NCBI GenBank assembly: GCA_017941085.1
Contig: JAGAXF010000022.1
Span: 1-64,000 of the forward strand
Source: Bacillota bacterium
GTDB taxonomy: Bacteria; Bacillota; Clostridia; Peptostreptococcales; Anaerovoracaceae
DNA length: 64,000 nucleotides
Reading direction: 5' to 3'
Below, piece by piece: positions 1 through 8,200 of this stretch; position 1 is the first letter of the stretch, and each line of letters begins with the position of its first letter. The notes under the pieces were generated by a model that saw only the letters and a program-made list of their open reading frames with translations, did not search any database and was not told the DNA's origin. The translations under genes were made by a program, and so were the position numbers.

Positions 1-254
1 ATCTGGTATGGATTGATCAGACAGACTGGGAGTTCCGCTTCCTGAAAGGCTTTCAGAAGTGGATAATGATAGTGGCTGGTAGGCTCCATAAGAATGGTTG
101 GAGGTTCGGAAGTCCTCTTGATGTAATCTACCAATGCATGCAGCTCATCAGCGACATGGTGCACATCAAAAGGTTTGGCACGGATGCTGCCATCCCCATT
201 GAGAATGGCAACTGTACTCTTGGATTTTGATACATCAATACCAACAGCAATCAT
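1..254 (-). CDS. IS110-family transposase/recombinase, N-terminal part
   Basis: The reverse strand from 254 reads MIAVGIDVSKSKSTVAILNG and continues without a stop to the window edge (84 codons). The GIDVSK start is the hallmark of the RuvC-like DEDD domain of IS110/IS1111/IS492 recombinases and carries the first catalytic Asp; the later MEPTSHYHYPLLKAF segment also fits this family. A GAAAGGAG ribosome binding site lies just before the ATG. The C-terminal transposase_20 domain, with the catalytic Ser expected in the family, lies outside the window, so it cannot be judged whether the element is intact. It starts the accessory region at the left end of the window. Confidence 0.85.
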   Translation of the reverse strand, partial: MIAVGIDVSKSKSTVAILNGDGSIRAKPFDVHHVADELHALVDYIKRTSEPPTILMEPTSHYHYPLLKAFQEAELPVCLINPYQ

Positions 255-440
255 GAGAAAGACGCTCCTTTCGTAAGTGATTTATGATTGGATCCAGCTC
301 TTCAAGGTTCACTCATATTCTTTCGTTAAACGGGAGAAGCAATCTTTCCCAACTTGCTGAATCGAATGTAGAACGATGAAGGCGGGCTGACACATTTATC
401 GCCGGGCGTGGTGTCCCAATTCAAGATTACGTCAGGCCAA
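255..440 (-). ncRNA. candidate IS110 bridge RNA region
   Basis: This is the non-coding left end immediately upstream of the IS110 transposase. IS110-group elements are known to transcribe a bispecific guide (bridge) RNA from this place. The sequence can fold: GACAC at 389-393 pairs with GTGTC at 411-415 around a 17-base loop, next to GC-rich flanks. The RNA is inferred from family and position; its ends and loops were not established. Confidence 0.35.
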
Positions 441-523
441 TCACCTTCATCATAAAGAAAGAGCAGAGACTATGAAAGCCTCTACTCATATATTAAGAAT
501 TCCGGTTTGTGGAGGATACAAAA

Positions 524-1444
524 ATGCAGAGACGAATAAGAATACTGGCAGGACTTCTTGCTTTTGTAATAGTTGTTTCGCTGGCCGCTTGTTCTGCAAG
601 CAACGAGAAATCGGTGTTCGACGAGATCAACGAGAGTCAAACTGCAAAGATGGAATCAGATGAAGCGATGCTGTCTGATCGCCCGGTGTACAGTTACACC
701 TGGCGGATGGCAGAATCCCTCGATGATTCATCTTATGATGAATACATGCATGATGATGGTCAGAGGTTTCAAAGTCTTATGTCATTTTCTGAAAAGCTGC
801 GGTCCTCGGAAGAACTAACAATTACACCTTATACAAGCAATCTGGTTGAGCTGCTCAATCTCACGATTCCGGATCAATGCATGGTAAATTACGGAACAGA
901 ATTCGCCGGAGAGTCTGTTTATGCAATAGAGGGCGAACCTGCGGTAGCGGCAGAGGCTATACAGGTGACCGAAAACTTCTTTGATCTGTTTCCTTTGCAG
1001 GTTGCAGAAGGTCGTGGATTCACCGATGATGATTATGACTACCTGGGTAAAGGGAGGATTCCTGTAATTCTCGGAACGACATACAAAGAAACATTTTCAA
1101 TTGGTGATACGTTTGAAGGATATTACATTTTTGAACGTTTCACCTTTGAAGTAATAGGTTTTGCGGAAGGCGGAAGAGTTTTTTACAGCAGCAGCGACCG
1201 TATGCCTGTATCATACGATCGTTATATCATTATGCCTTTTGCTTCTATTTCCGAAGATGCTGAAATCAGCCGGATCATATTACTGCAGCAAATCTGTGGA
1301 TTGATTACAGATGAGGACGGAAGACAGGAAGCGCTGAATCAAGTTAATGAATTGCTCGCAGAAACCGGTCTGAAGGATTGGATTGGTCAAATCTATATTA
1401 CGGACGACAGCTTACGGACGATTATTCAGTATTACTTGAACTAA
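524..1444 (+). CDS. lipoprotein resembling a MacB-type permease extracytoplasmic domain
   Basis: This is a 306-aa predicted lipoprotein. The ATG at 524 is chosen because GGAGG (511-515) precedes it at good spacing; an upstream GTG at 509 lacks a site. Residues 1-23 form a signal peptide ending in a lipobox (SLAAC). The middle and end (NFFDLFPLQVAEGRGFTDDD, then a VIGFAEGG segment) resemble the MacB_PCD periplasmic domain of FtsX/MacB-like ABC permeases. In contrast to those permeases, no transmembrane helices follow; the protein stops at residue 306. It is either a standalone surface domain or the remnant of a permease cut short near the insertion sequence. No ABC ATPase is adjacent. The function is unknown. 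Confidence 0.65.
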   Translation: MQRRIRILAGLLAFVIVVSLAACSASNEKSVFDEINESQTAKMESDEAMLSDRPVYSYTWRMAESLDDSSYDEYMHDDGQRFQSLMSFSEKLRSSEELTITPYTSNLVELLNLTIPDQCMVNYGTEFAGESVYAIEGEPAVAAEAIQVTENFFDLFPLQVAEGRGFTDDDYDYLGKGRIPVILGTTYKETFSIGDTFEGYYIFERFTFEVIGFAEGGRVFYSSSDRMPVSYDRYIIMPFASISEDAEISRIILLQQICGLITDEDGRQEALNQVNELLAETGLKDWIGQIYITDDSLRTIIQYYLN

Positions 1445-1497
1445 CCTTATCAAACAATCTCGGATGTTTAATTAACCTCGATTTGTAGAGATGACAC

Positions 1498-2178
1498 ATG
1501 GACAGGCCAATCACAACCTTATTCATGCTGATGTCGGTTGACGGCAAGATCAGCACTGGTTCTACGGACGAGCTGGACGTGGATCGGGACTTTCCAAATA
1601 TCCCCGGCGTCAAGGAAGGTCTGCATCAATACTATGAGATCGAGCAGGCAACCGATCTGTGGTCATTCAATACGGGACGGGTGCAGGCTAAGATGGGCGT
1701 CAACGAAAAGGAGTTGCCACCCAAAACGCCGGTGTCTTTCGTTCTGCTGGACAATCATTATCTAACCGAACACGGGGTCACATACTTCTGCGCACTTTCC
1801 AAGCAAGCTGTTGTGATCACATCGAATGCCTCCCATCCTGCTTTCCATGTGGACGCAGATAACTTGCATATCATCTACCAGGAGCGCCTTTCTCTCAGTG
1901 CCGCCCTCGAACGCTTTAAGAAGGAATGCGGCTGTGAGCGTCTGACCGTCCAATCCGGCGGCACGGTGAACGGCCTATTCCTGCGGGAAAAGCTGCTGGA
2001 CTATGTGGATATCGTCGTAGCGCCAATTCTGATCGGCGGCAAGGACACGCCCACATTGATCGACGGCAGGTCTTTGGTTTCCAACACGGAGCTTTCTGAA
2101 TTAGGAGTGCTGAAGCTGATAGATTGTTCTGTGCTCCAGGATTCCTATTTACGGCTCCGATATGAAGTGATACGATAA
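1498..2178 (+). CDS. RibD C-terminal / dihydrofolate reductase-like family reductase
   Basis: The 226-aa protein begins PITTLFMLMSVDGKIS and ends with a GGTVNGLFLREKLLD segment followed by VAPILIGGKDTPTLIDG, the layout of the RibD C-terminal domain (pyrimidine reductase of riboflavin synthesis, DHFR-like fold, NADPH-dependent). It lacks the RibD deaminase domain and no riboflavin genes are nearby, so it is better called a RibD-C/DHFR-like oxidoreductase of unknown substrate. By eye the gene is richer in G and C at third codon positions than the genes to its right, suggesting acquisition with the IS-bearing segment. The upstream ribosome binding site is weak (GAGAT). Confidence 0.8.
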   Translation: MDRPITTLFMLMSVDGKISTGSTDELDVDRDFPNIPGVKEGLHQYYEIEQATDLWSFNTGRVQAKMGVNEKELPPKTPVSFVLLDNHYLTEHGVTYFCALSKQAVVITSNASHPAFHVDADNLHIIYQERLSLSAALERFKKECGCERLTVQSGGTVNGLFLREKLLDYVDIVVAPILIGGKDTPTLIDGRSLVSNTELSELGVLKLIDCSVLQDSYLRLRYEVIR

Positions 2179-2422
2179 GGAATAGTTCCCTTTGAAGCGG
2201 AATAGAGCCTTGCTTTTCTACGGCGAATCAAGTATTATATCAATACATTTATCCACAGAAATCGCCCTCCCTGTTATCAACGCTGATAACAAAATGATAA
2301 CAGAAGGGGTGATAGGCTGGATAATATGGATAGATCAAATAATCAGAGGAACCATGAACAGGACGAATAATATTTCTTAAACGAAATCAGTTAAGTCCTG
2401 TCGAGTGGGAGTGATACCAATG
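2179..2422. other. non-coding stretch with three TGATAACA repeats
   Basis: No convincing gene is present. CTGTTATCA at 2271-2279 is the exact inverse of TGATAACAG at 2295-2303, and a further copy of TGATAACA lies between them (2284-2291). This arrangement of one inverted and two direct copies looks like a regulator binding site or the remains of one; no adjacent promoter was recognised. Confidence 0.35.
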
Positions 2423-2456
2423 AAAGACTTCGCCGTGGGCGAGGTCTTTTAGCTTT
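2423..2456 (+). terminator. strong rho-independent terminator
   Basis: A 12-bp stem (2423-2434 with 2438-2449, one G-T pair) closes a 3-base GTG loop and is followed by TTTT and a T-rich tail. It separates the reductase segment from the MATE gene. Confidence 0.85.
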
Positions 2457-2493
2457 TAATGATTATTTGCTCATTAAGAACATGTAAAACACA

Positions 2494-2528
2494 GCGTTGC
2501 AGTGTGCAAAACATTGCGTTACACTGTG
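2494..2528 (+). promoter_or_regulatory. two direct repeats upstream of the MATE gene
   Basis: GCGTTGCAGTGTG (2494-2506) recurs as GCGTTACACTGTG (2516-2528), 11 of 13 bases identical, spaced 22 bp, about two helical turns. They end 16 bases before the MATE start codon and are placed like a repressor operator. The regulator is not identified in the window. Confidence 0.4.
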
Positions 2529-2544
2529 GTTAGAGGTGTAAGTT

Positions 2545-4254
2545 ATGAAAGGCTTTTGCGAAAAAAAATTCAGCTCCATGTTAATATCCGGAACCTTTAC
2601 CAAGGCAGTTATGTATTTAATGCTGCTAAGCGATAGTATAATTGCCGGGTTCTTTATTGGTGAGTCAGGCGTTGCGGGGATTAATGCCATTACACCGGTT
2701 ACGGCAATCATAACATTCTTTGGTGACCTTCTTTCCACAGGAGTGGGAATAGTATTTGCCAGAGAAATCGGAGCCATGAGAAAGGGACGTGCTGATGAAA
2801 TATATGGTCAGGGACTCATCCTAAGTATAGGGATAGGTTTTATTTCAGCGCTTTTTCTTTTTCTGTTCCAGGACGTATACTTCAGTATGAGTGGAGTCAC
2901 TGGAGATATTCTGGAAAATGCACTTGAGTATTACCGCCTTATTCCGATAAATGCCTTCTTAACCATTGTTATCTTCTATCTTGAACAAATGGTTTATAGT
3001 GATGGAGATGAGCTCTGCAACAATATCTGTTATGGATTCCAAATAGGAGGCAACATCATTTTCTCTGTTATACTTACAAGATTCATGGGGATGACAGGTA
3101 TCATTTTGGGTTCTGTGATAGGAAATGCTCTCGGTATTATAACATGCATCTGGCATTACTTCCGTAAGGAGAATACACTTCACTTTGTTTGGCATTTGTC
3201 CTTTAAGGATTTTCTTTTGACCTCTAGATACAGCATAGTGGATTCCTCCGTGTATATTTGTTGGGGCCTGATGGATTATGTAATGATAAGATTTGTTTCA
3301 GAACACTATGGTTCCTCGGGACTAATCACCCTTGCTGTTGTGGTAAGCCTTATAGAATTTGGTGTTGTGATGGACGGTGTTGGTATGGCATTGCAGCCGC
3401 TGATAGGTACTTATTTTGGTGAGAGAAATCATACACTAATAAGGAGAGTCATGAAATCCGGCATCAAAGCTGCAATTATAGAAGGACTCATTGCAACCAT
3501 ATTCATTTGGATATTTGCAAAGCAGTTCTGCTTCCTCTTTGGAATTACCGGTGGAGATACACTTGCTCCTTCTATAACAGCTCTCAGGATTGTTGCAGCG
3601 GGGTTTACTTTCTGCAGTTTAGTATCCCTGACAACTTCTTATTATATGCTTATTGACAGAATCCGTACGGCCACTTTGATAGCATGCCTACAGAACGGTC
3701 TTCTATATATTCTTCTTCCCAGACTTGGATCAACTGTTTTTGGATTTAACGGAATGTGGGCAGGCTTTGTTATTGCTCCCATTTTGACTCTTTTAACAGC
3801 CTATGCCTATATCTATATTAGATTTGGGAAGGATAGTTTCCCATTCTTATTAAAGAATATGGATTCAGAGATTGTGGTATTGGATGATGTACTGACATCG
3901 GAAACTGCGGAATTGCTCTCCAACAAGGTTAAGGAAAGTTTTCTTTCTCATAATTGTTCGAAAGAGACAGCGAATCGTGCAGCATTATTTGTGGAGGAGA
4001 TTGGTTTAACTATTCTTGAAGAAAATAAGAAGCATAAGAAGCCTATTTTAATAGAGTATTCATTATTCTTTGAAGATGAGTCAGTAGCTATTATCGAAAG
4101 AGACTCCGGAGAACTATTTGATATTACTGATCACAATCTAAAGATTGAGGGGCTTAGCGGATTTGTATTAAGTAGTCTAATGATGGGGTCAGAAGTAAAG
4201 ACGCATCTCGTGACTACAGGATATAATAGGAATATGATTCGGTTCAATAAATGA
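2545..4254 (+). CDS. MATE-family transporter fused to an RsbW-like ATP-binding domain
   Basis: This is a 569-aa membrane protein. Residues about 10-430 carry some twelve hydrophobic segments in the pattern of MATE (multidrug and toxin extrusion) antiporters, including early GVAGINAITPVTAIITFFGD. Residues about 438-569 are soluble and resemble an anti-sigma-factor-type histidine-kinase-like ATPase (HATPase_c_2): an N-box-like VEEIGLTILEENKKHKK, an ERDSGELFD segment and a terminal GLSGFVLSSLMMGSEV block. MATE proteins are normally about 450 aa, so the tail is a true extension. The ATG at 2545 follows AGAGGTG. The tail may bind ATP or act in partner switching with a SpoIIE-type phosphatase such as the one at 13972; that link is inference. 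Confidence 0.8.
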   Translation: MKGFCEKKFSSMLISGTFTKAVMYLMLLSDSIIAGFFIGESGVAGINAITPVTAIITFFGDLLSTGVGIVFAREIGAMRKGRADEIYGQGLILSIGIGFISALFLFLFQDVYFSMSGVTGDILENALEYYRLIPINAFLTIVIFYLEQMVYSDGDELCNNICYGFQIGGNIIFSVILTRFMGMTGIILGSVIGNALGIITCIWHYFRKENTLHFVWHLSFKDFLLTSRYSIVDSSVYICWGLMDYVMIRFVSEHYGSSGLITLAVVVSLIEFGVVMDGVGMALQPLIGTYFGERNHTLIRRVMKSGIKAAIIEGLIATIFIWIFAKQFCFLFGITGGDTLAPSITALRIVAAGFTFCSLVSLTTSYYMLIDRIRTATLIACLQNGLLYILLPRLGSTVFGFNGMWAGFVIAPILTLLTAYAYIYIRFGKDSFPFLLKNMDSEIVVLDDVLTSETAELLSNKVKESFLSHNCSKETANRAALFVEEIGLTILEENKKHKKPILIEYSLFFEDESVAIIERDSGELFDITDHNLKIEGLSGFVLSSLMMGSEVKTHLVTTGYNRNMIRFNK

Positions 4255-4324
4255 TAGCAAATTGCCGCAGGGCAACTGTTGAAGCTATGGTGGATATTAA
4301 GTATCAGAAAGGAAAGGGAAACCC

Positions 4325-5089
4325 TTGGAAAATATAAAAGAACCTATATTGGAAATATGCGTGGATAGCGTGGCCTCCGCCATAGCTGCCCAGGAAGGTG
4401 GTGCAGATAGAATTGAATTTTGTGGTCACCTTATGATCGGCGGAACAACGCCTTCACCGGCCTTTTATGAAGAAACCATCAAAGTGGTAAAGGTTCCCAT
4501 GAACGTTATGATTAGGCCAAGATTTGGTGACTTTTGCTATACTGAAGATGAAGTTAACATCATGGAAAAAGAAATCCACCTCTTCAGAAAGCTAGGTGCC
4601 AACGGGGTGGTATTCGGTGTGCTTAATCCCGATGGAAGGCTGAACAAGCCTATCATGGAACGCCTTCGAAAGGCAGCAGGGGATATGGAGTGTACTCTTC
4701 ATCGAGCAATTGATGTTAGCCTGGATCCCCTTAGCACCATGGAAGATGCCATTTCTATAGGAATGAATACGATTCTTACATCCGGGCAAAAGGAGAGTTG
4801 CCTTGAGGGAGTAAGTCTGCTAAAGGAGCTTCATGAAAAAGCTTCAGGGCGCATAGATATTATGGCGGGAGCAGGTCTGGTGCCGAAGAAAATACCTGAG
4901 CTATATGCTGAAACGGGAATAACCTCATATCATATGTCAGGAGCTGTTTCCTTTGATTCAAAAATGATATATAGAAATGAAGAAGTCCACATGGGGATTC
5001 CCGGTAGATCGGAGTATGATGGTTCTGTTTGTTCCGCTGAAAAGGTATCCCTGGCCAAACAATATTTGAATAGTATTAGCAATACTTGA
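4325..5089 (+). CDS. cutC: CutC family protein (copper homeostasis)
   Basis: The 254-aa TIM-barrel protein carries the CutC signature at the N-terminus (LEICVDSVASAIAAQEGG then GADRIEFC), a conserved MIRPR segment and the AGAGLVPKKIPEL region near the end. CutC was linked to copper tolerance in Escherichia coli, but its biochemical role is still unclear. Translation most likely starts at TTG 4325, preceded by GGAAAGGG; no in-frame ATG gives the conserved start. It lies 70 bases after the MATE gene on the same strand, probably co-transcribed, and ends at a strong terminator. Confidence 0.9.
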   Translation: MENIKEPILEICVDSVASAIAAQEGGADRIEFCGHLMIGGTTPSPAFYEETIKVVKVPMNVMIRPRFGDFCYTEDEVNIMEKEIHLFRKLGANGVVFGVLNPDGRLNKPIMERLRKAAGDMECTLHRAIDVSLDPLSTMEDAISIGMNTILTSGQKESCLEGVSLLKELHEKASGRIDIMAGAGLVPKKIPELYAETGITSYHMSGAVSFDSKMIYRNEEVHMGIPGRSEYDGSVCSAEKVSLAKQYLNSISNT

Positions 5090-5122
5090 ATACTAAATAA
5101 GAGTCCTTAAGATACATTAATG

Positions 5123-5150
5123 CAGGTTTTTTAAAAACCTGTTTTTTTTT
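5123..5150 (+). terminator. rho-independent terminator after cutC
   Basis: CAGGTTTTT and AAAAACCTG form an inverted repeat (5123-5141), followed by nine to ten T residues. It ends the MATE-cutC transcript. Confidence 0.85.
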
Positions 5151-5173
5151 GCACACATAATAGGTAAAATCCC

Positions 5174-5202
5174 TTGATTTATGCCTTGTCATATGTTACT
5201 AT
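5174..5202 (+). promoter_or_regulatory. candidate sigma-A promoter for the giant surface protein
   Basis: A -35 box TTGATT (5174-5179), a 17-base spacer and a -10 box TACTAT (5197-5202), with TG one base upstream of the -10 (extended -10). It lies about 80 bases before the start codon and after the upstream terminator. Confidence 0.55.
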
Positions 5203-5284
5203 TGTGTTACGTTAAAGAAATAAATGAAAATAAACTACATATTGAATTCTTTAGTTTTATTATTGACATTCTGGAGAGCAAAAA

Positions 5285-8200
5285 ATGACACATTTAAGGG
5301 CACAAACAGTAAGAACAAAAATAAATAAAGCAATGAGCATTTTTCTATGCTTGGTGTTGCTTACATCTATGATTCCTCGGTTCGGAACGGTTGTCTATGC
5401 GGAAGGCCTGGGAACAAAATACATAGGTGCGGACTATATCGGTTCGGATGCAAGTAAGCCGAATCTTAAAGTCGTTAACATTGGCGGAACCTCATGGCTT
5501 GTGATCGGCTATGACGGAGAAGGCGCCCTCAGCAGCGCAGGCGAGATCGTTCTCTTTGCTGATGATGTCCTGACAACATGCGCATACAACGATCCCGGTG
5601 ACGAGTACTACACAGACTACGAATATACCAAAGAAGCTATGACATATAAAGGCAGCACGCTGGAAAGGACCATCAATCAATATGTCAAGGACAACTTTAC
5701 CGCCGGAGAAATAGAATCCATCATCCCCAGGCAGCTGGAGGCGATGGAGATACCGGACTATAATACGCACGATGAACAGTGGTGGGATGATAATTTCCAT
5801 ACAATTGACAAGGTGCCCTATGAAGGAGTAAACGCGCTGGCCTGGCCCCTCAGTGCCAAAGAGGCCTATTATGACGTGCCTCAATTCATTCGTATGTTTG
5901 CATCGGAAGAGTACTGGCTAAGGACCTTGGGAACCGGTCAGTGGGAGGAATTGGATTTAGAAGAATGGTTCCCGCCTTTAATGGCTACTGTAGATAAAGC
6001 CGGAAATGTAACGATGCAGGATTGGAGGATGGAGGATCTTATAGACTCCCATGGCGTGCGCCCTGCAATTAAGCTGAAGAAGGACAATATTGTCCTTACA
6101 ACTGAAGTAGAAAATAAAGAATGGAAACTGACCTTAAAGGACAGCGCACATGCGAACTTCATTGTTGACAACTGTGAGTATGTTCTTGATTCAAATGGGA
6201 ATCATACCATTACCTATCAGAATGCTGTCCCGGGAGATAACGAATATATTTCATATATTATCCAGGGCGCAGACGGTTCTCTTGTGAAATATCAGGAGTG
6301 CGATAAAGTAACATCAGCTTCAGGAACAGCCACCCTTACAGGTCTGCCCAAAGACGCAAATGGAAAGATAGCACTGGAGGAGGGGCAAAAACTCTACGTA
6401 TTTAATGAGCAGAAAAATGGGGATGACAAATCCGATTACTCATCGCCTCTCATTGAAATAGGTGAAGAGAAAGGTCACGACTGGGCATTCGATAAGTTTG
6501 AATGGACTGGGGAACCCGACTATACCTCTGTAAAAGCTACGTACTACTGCTCCAAGAACAAGGCCCACACAACCAGTATAGACGCGAATTTGGCAAAAGA
6601 AACAACGGTTGAGCCAACATGCGATGCAGAGGGAACGATAGAGTACACAGCGTCAATATCTGCAGATAAAGCACTGGACGGCAAGGCGCAGCAGGAAGTT
6701 AAGGAAGGAAGTGTAGCCACTGCTCCTCACAAATGGCAGTTTACGGGCTTTGACTGGACCGGGGATTATGAGAATGGCTATACTGCAGCCGTTGCAAACT
6801 ACCAATGTGAAAACTATGAAAGCCATACAACGAAAGCAGATGCTGTAATTACAAATGAAGTAATAAAACCGGACATCGGCAAGGACGGAAAAACGGTATA
6901 CACTGCCATGGTTTCCGCCGCTGACAGCCCGGATGGAAAAAGACGTACAGACAAGAAGGACGCTCTGCCGACAAAGTTAGGTAAATTTACTGTCACCTTC
7001 AATGACGGAATGGGCAATACCTTAAAAACCGAGGAAGTGTGGGAGGGATATCCTGCAACCGCTCCTGATGAACCCAAAAGACAGTACTTTAAATTCGATG
7101 GATGGGACAGGGACTTCAGCAAGATTACTGAAGATCTTACAGTATCGGCTAAATGGACAACTTATGATGTAACCATTGTTTTATACAAAGATATTGATGC
7201 CAGGATCAGCTCGCATTATACGTGGCAGGCAGGTAATGGCTTTACTCTGCCTGGTCCAAGTGAAGTGGATATACCGCAAGGATACCGCTTTGTAGCTTGG
7301 GGCGTGAGTGACACACCGGGCGTTTCCGGAGATGTAGTGTATAAACATCCCGGAGATGTCATCGTTCCCGAGAAAAACGTATATATTTTCCCGGAATGTA
7401 AGGCAGGCAATTGGACAGTTACCTTTGTAAATTACGATGATACGGTACTCGGTAGAGAAATATATAGAAATGGTACGTCCGCAAATGAAATCAAGCAGCC
7501 TGGTACTCCGACCAAACCGGGAGACGCTCATTATTCCTACGTCTTCAAAGGATGGACACCGGAGCTTGAGGATGTATATGAAGATAAAACATATAAGGCA
7601 GTCTATGACCAGGTTCTGACCAAGCACAAAGTCCAATTCGTAAATGATGACGGCACGGTCATTTCCGAAAAGGAATACGAGTATGGAACAGAGGCAGCAG
7701 ATATAGAAATACCAACAAAAAAACCGACCAAAGCGGCGGACGCCCAGTACACCTATAATTTCGCGGGCTGGGATAGACCATGCGAAGATGTCACGGGACC
7801 TGCTACATACACAGCAACCTACGGCAAGACTATCAATCAATACACGATCAGCTTTGATGCTGCTGAGGGAACGGGGAACAAAGATTCCGAGACCCTGGAC
7901 TATGGCGCCGAATACACACTTCCATCTGCAGAGGATATAAACTTCTCGGCACCTAGCGGCAAATACTTTGCCGGTTGGTCACTAAAGATGGGAGATGCTG
8001 AGGAAGTCGTCATGGACGAAGGAGAGTCATTTGAGCTTACCGCAGATGCAGTACTTACTGCCAGATGGGGAGGCGAGCTTAAGGTGTCCTTCGATATGAG
8101 CTGGGTTGATGCCCAGGCACCGGAGGATATAACTGTAGTCAGCGGACGAAAAATTGAAGAACCGGAAAACCCAAAAGACGCAGGAGACCTGAAGTTTGGC

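Larger units (their letters stand above)
1..470 (-). mobile_element. IS110-family insertion sequence, left end (runs off the window)
   Basis: The region contains the N-terminus of an IS110-type DEDD transposase reading leftward plus about 200 bases of non-coding DNA before its start codon. In the IS110 family this upstream segment is the left end of the element. No inverted repeats are expected for this family and none is seen, so the outer boundary near 470 is only estimated from where the next gene's translation signals begin. Confidence 0.6.

Noticed and set aside
2192..2380. 62-residue open frame starting at TTG after the reductase gene
   Set aside because: No ribosome binding site, it includes the TGATAACA repeat cluster, and it has no protein-like composition or recognised motif.
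5263..5268. Perfect TTGACA just before the giant surface protein gene
   Set aside because: It lies 17 bases upstream of the ATG, too close to serve as a -35 box, and the expected -10 position falls in the ribosome binding site and start codon.
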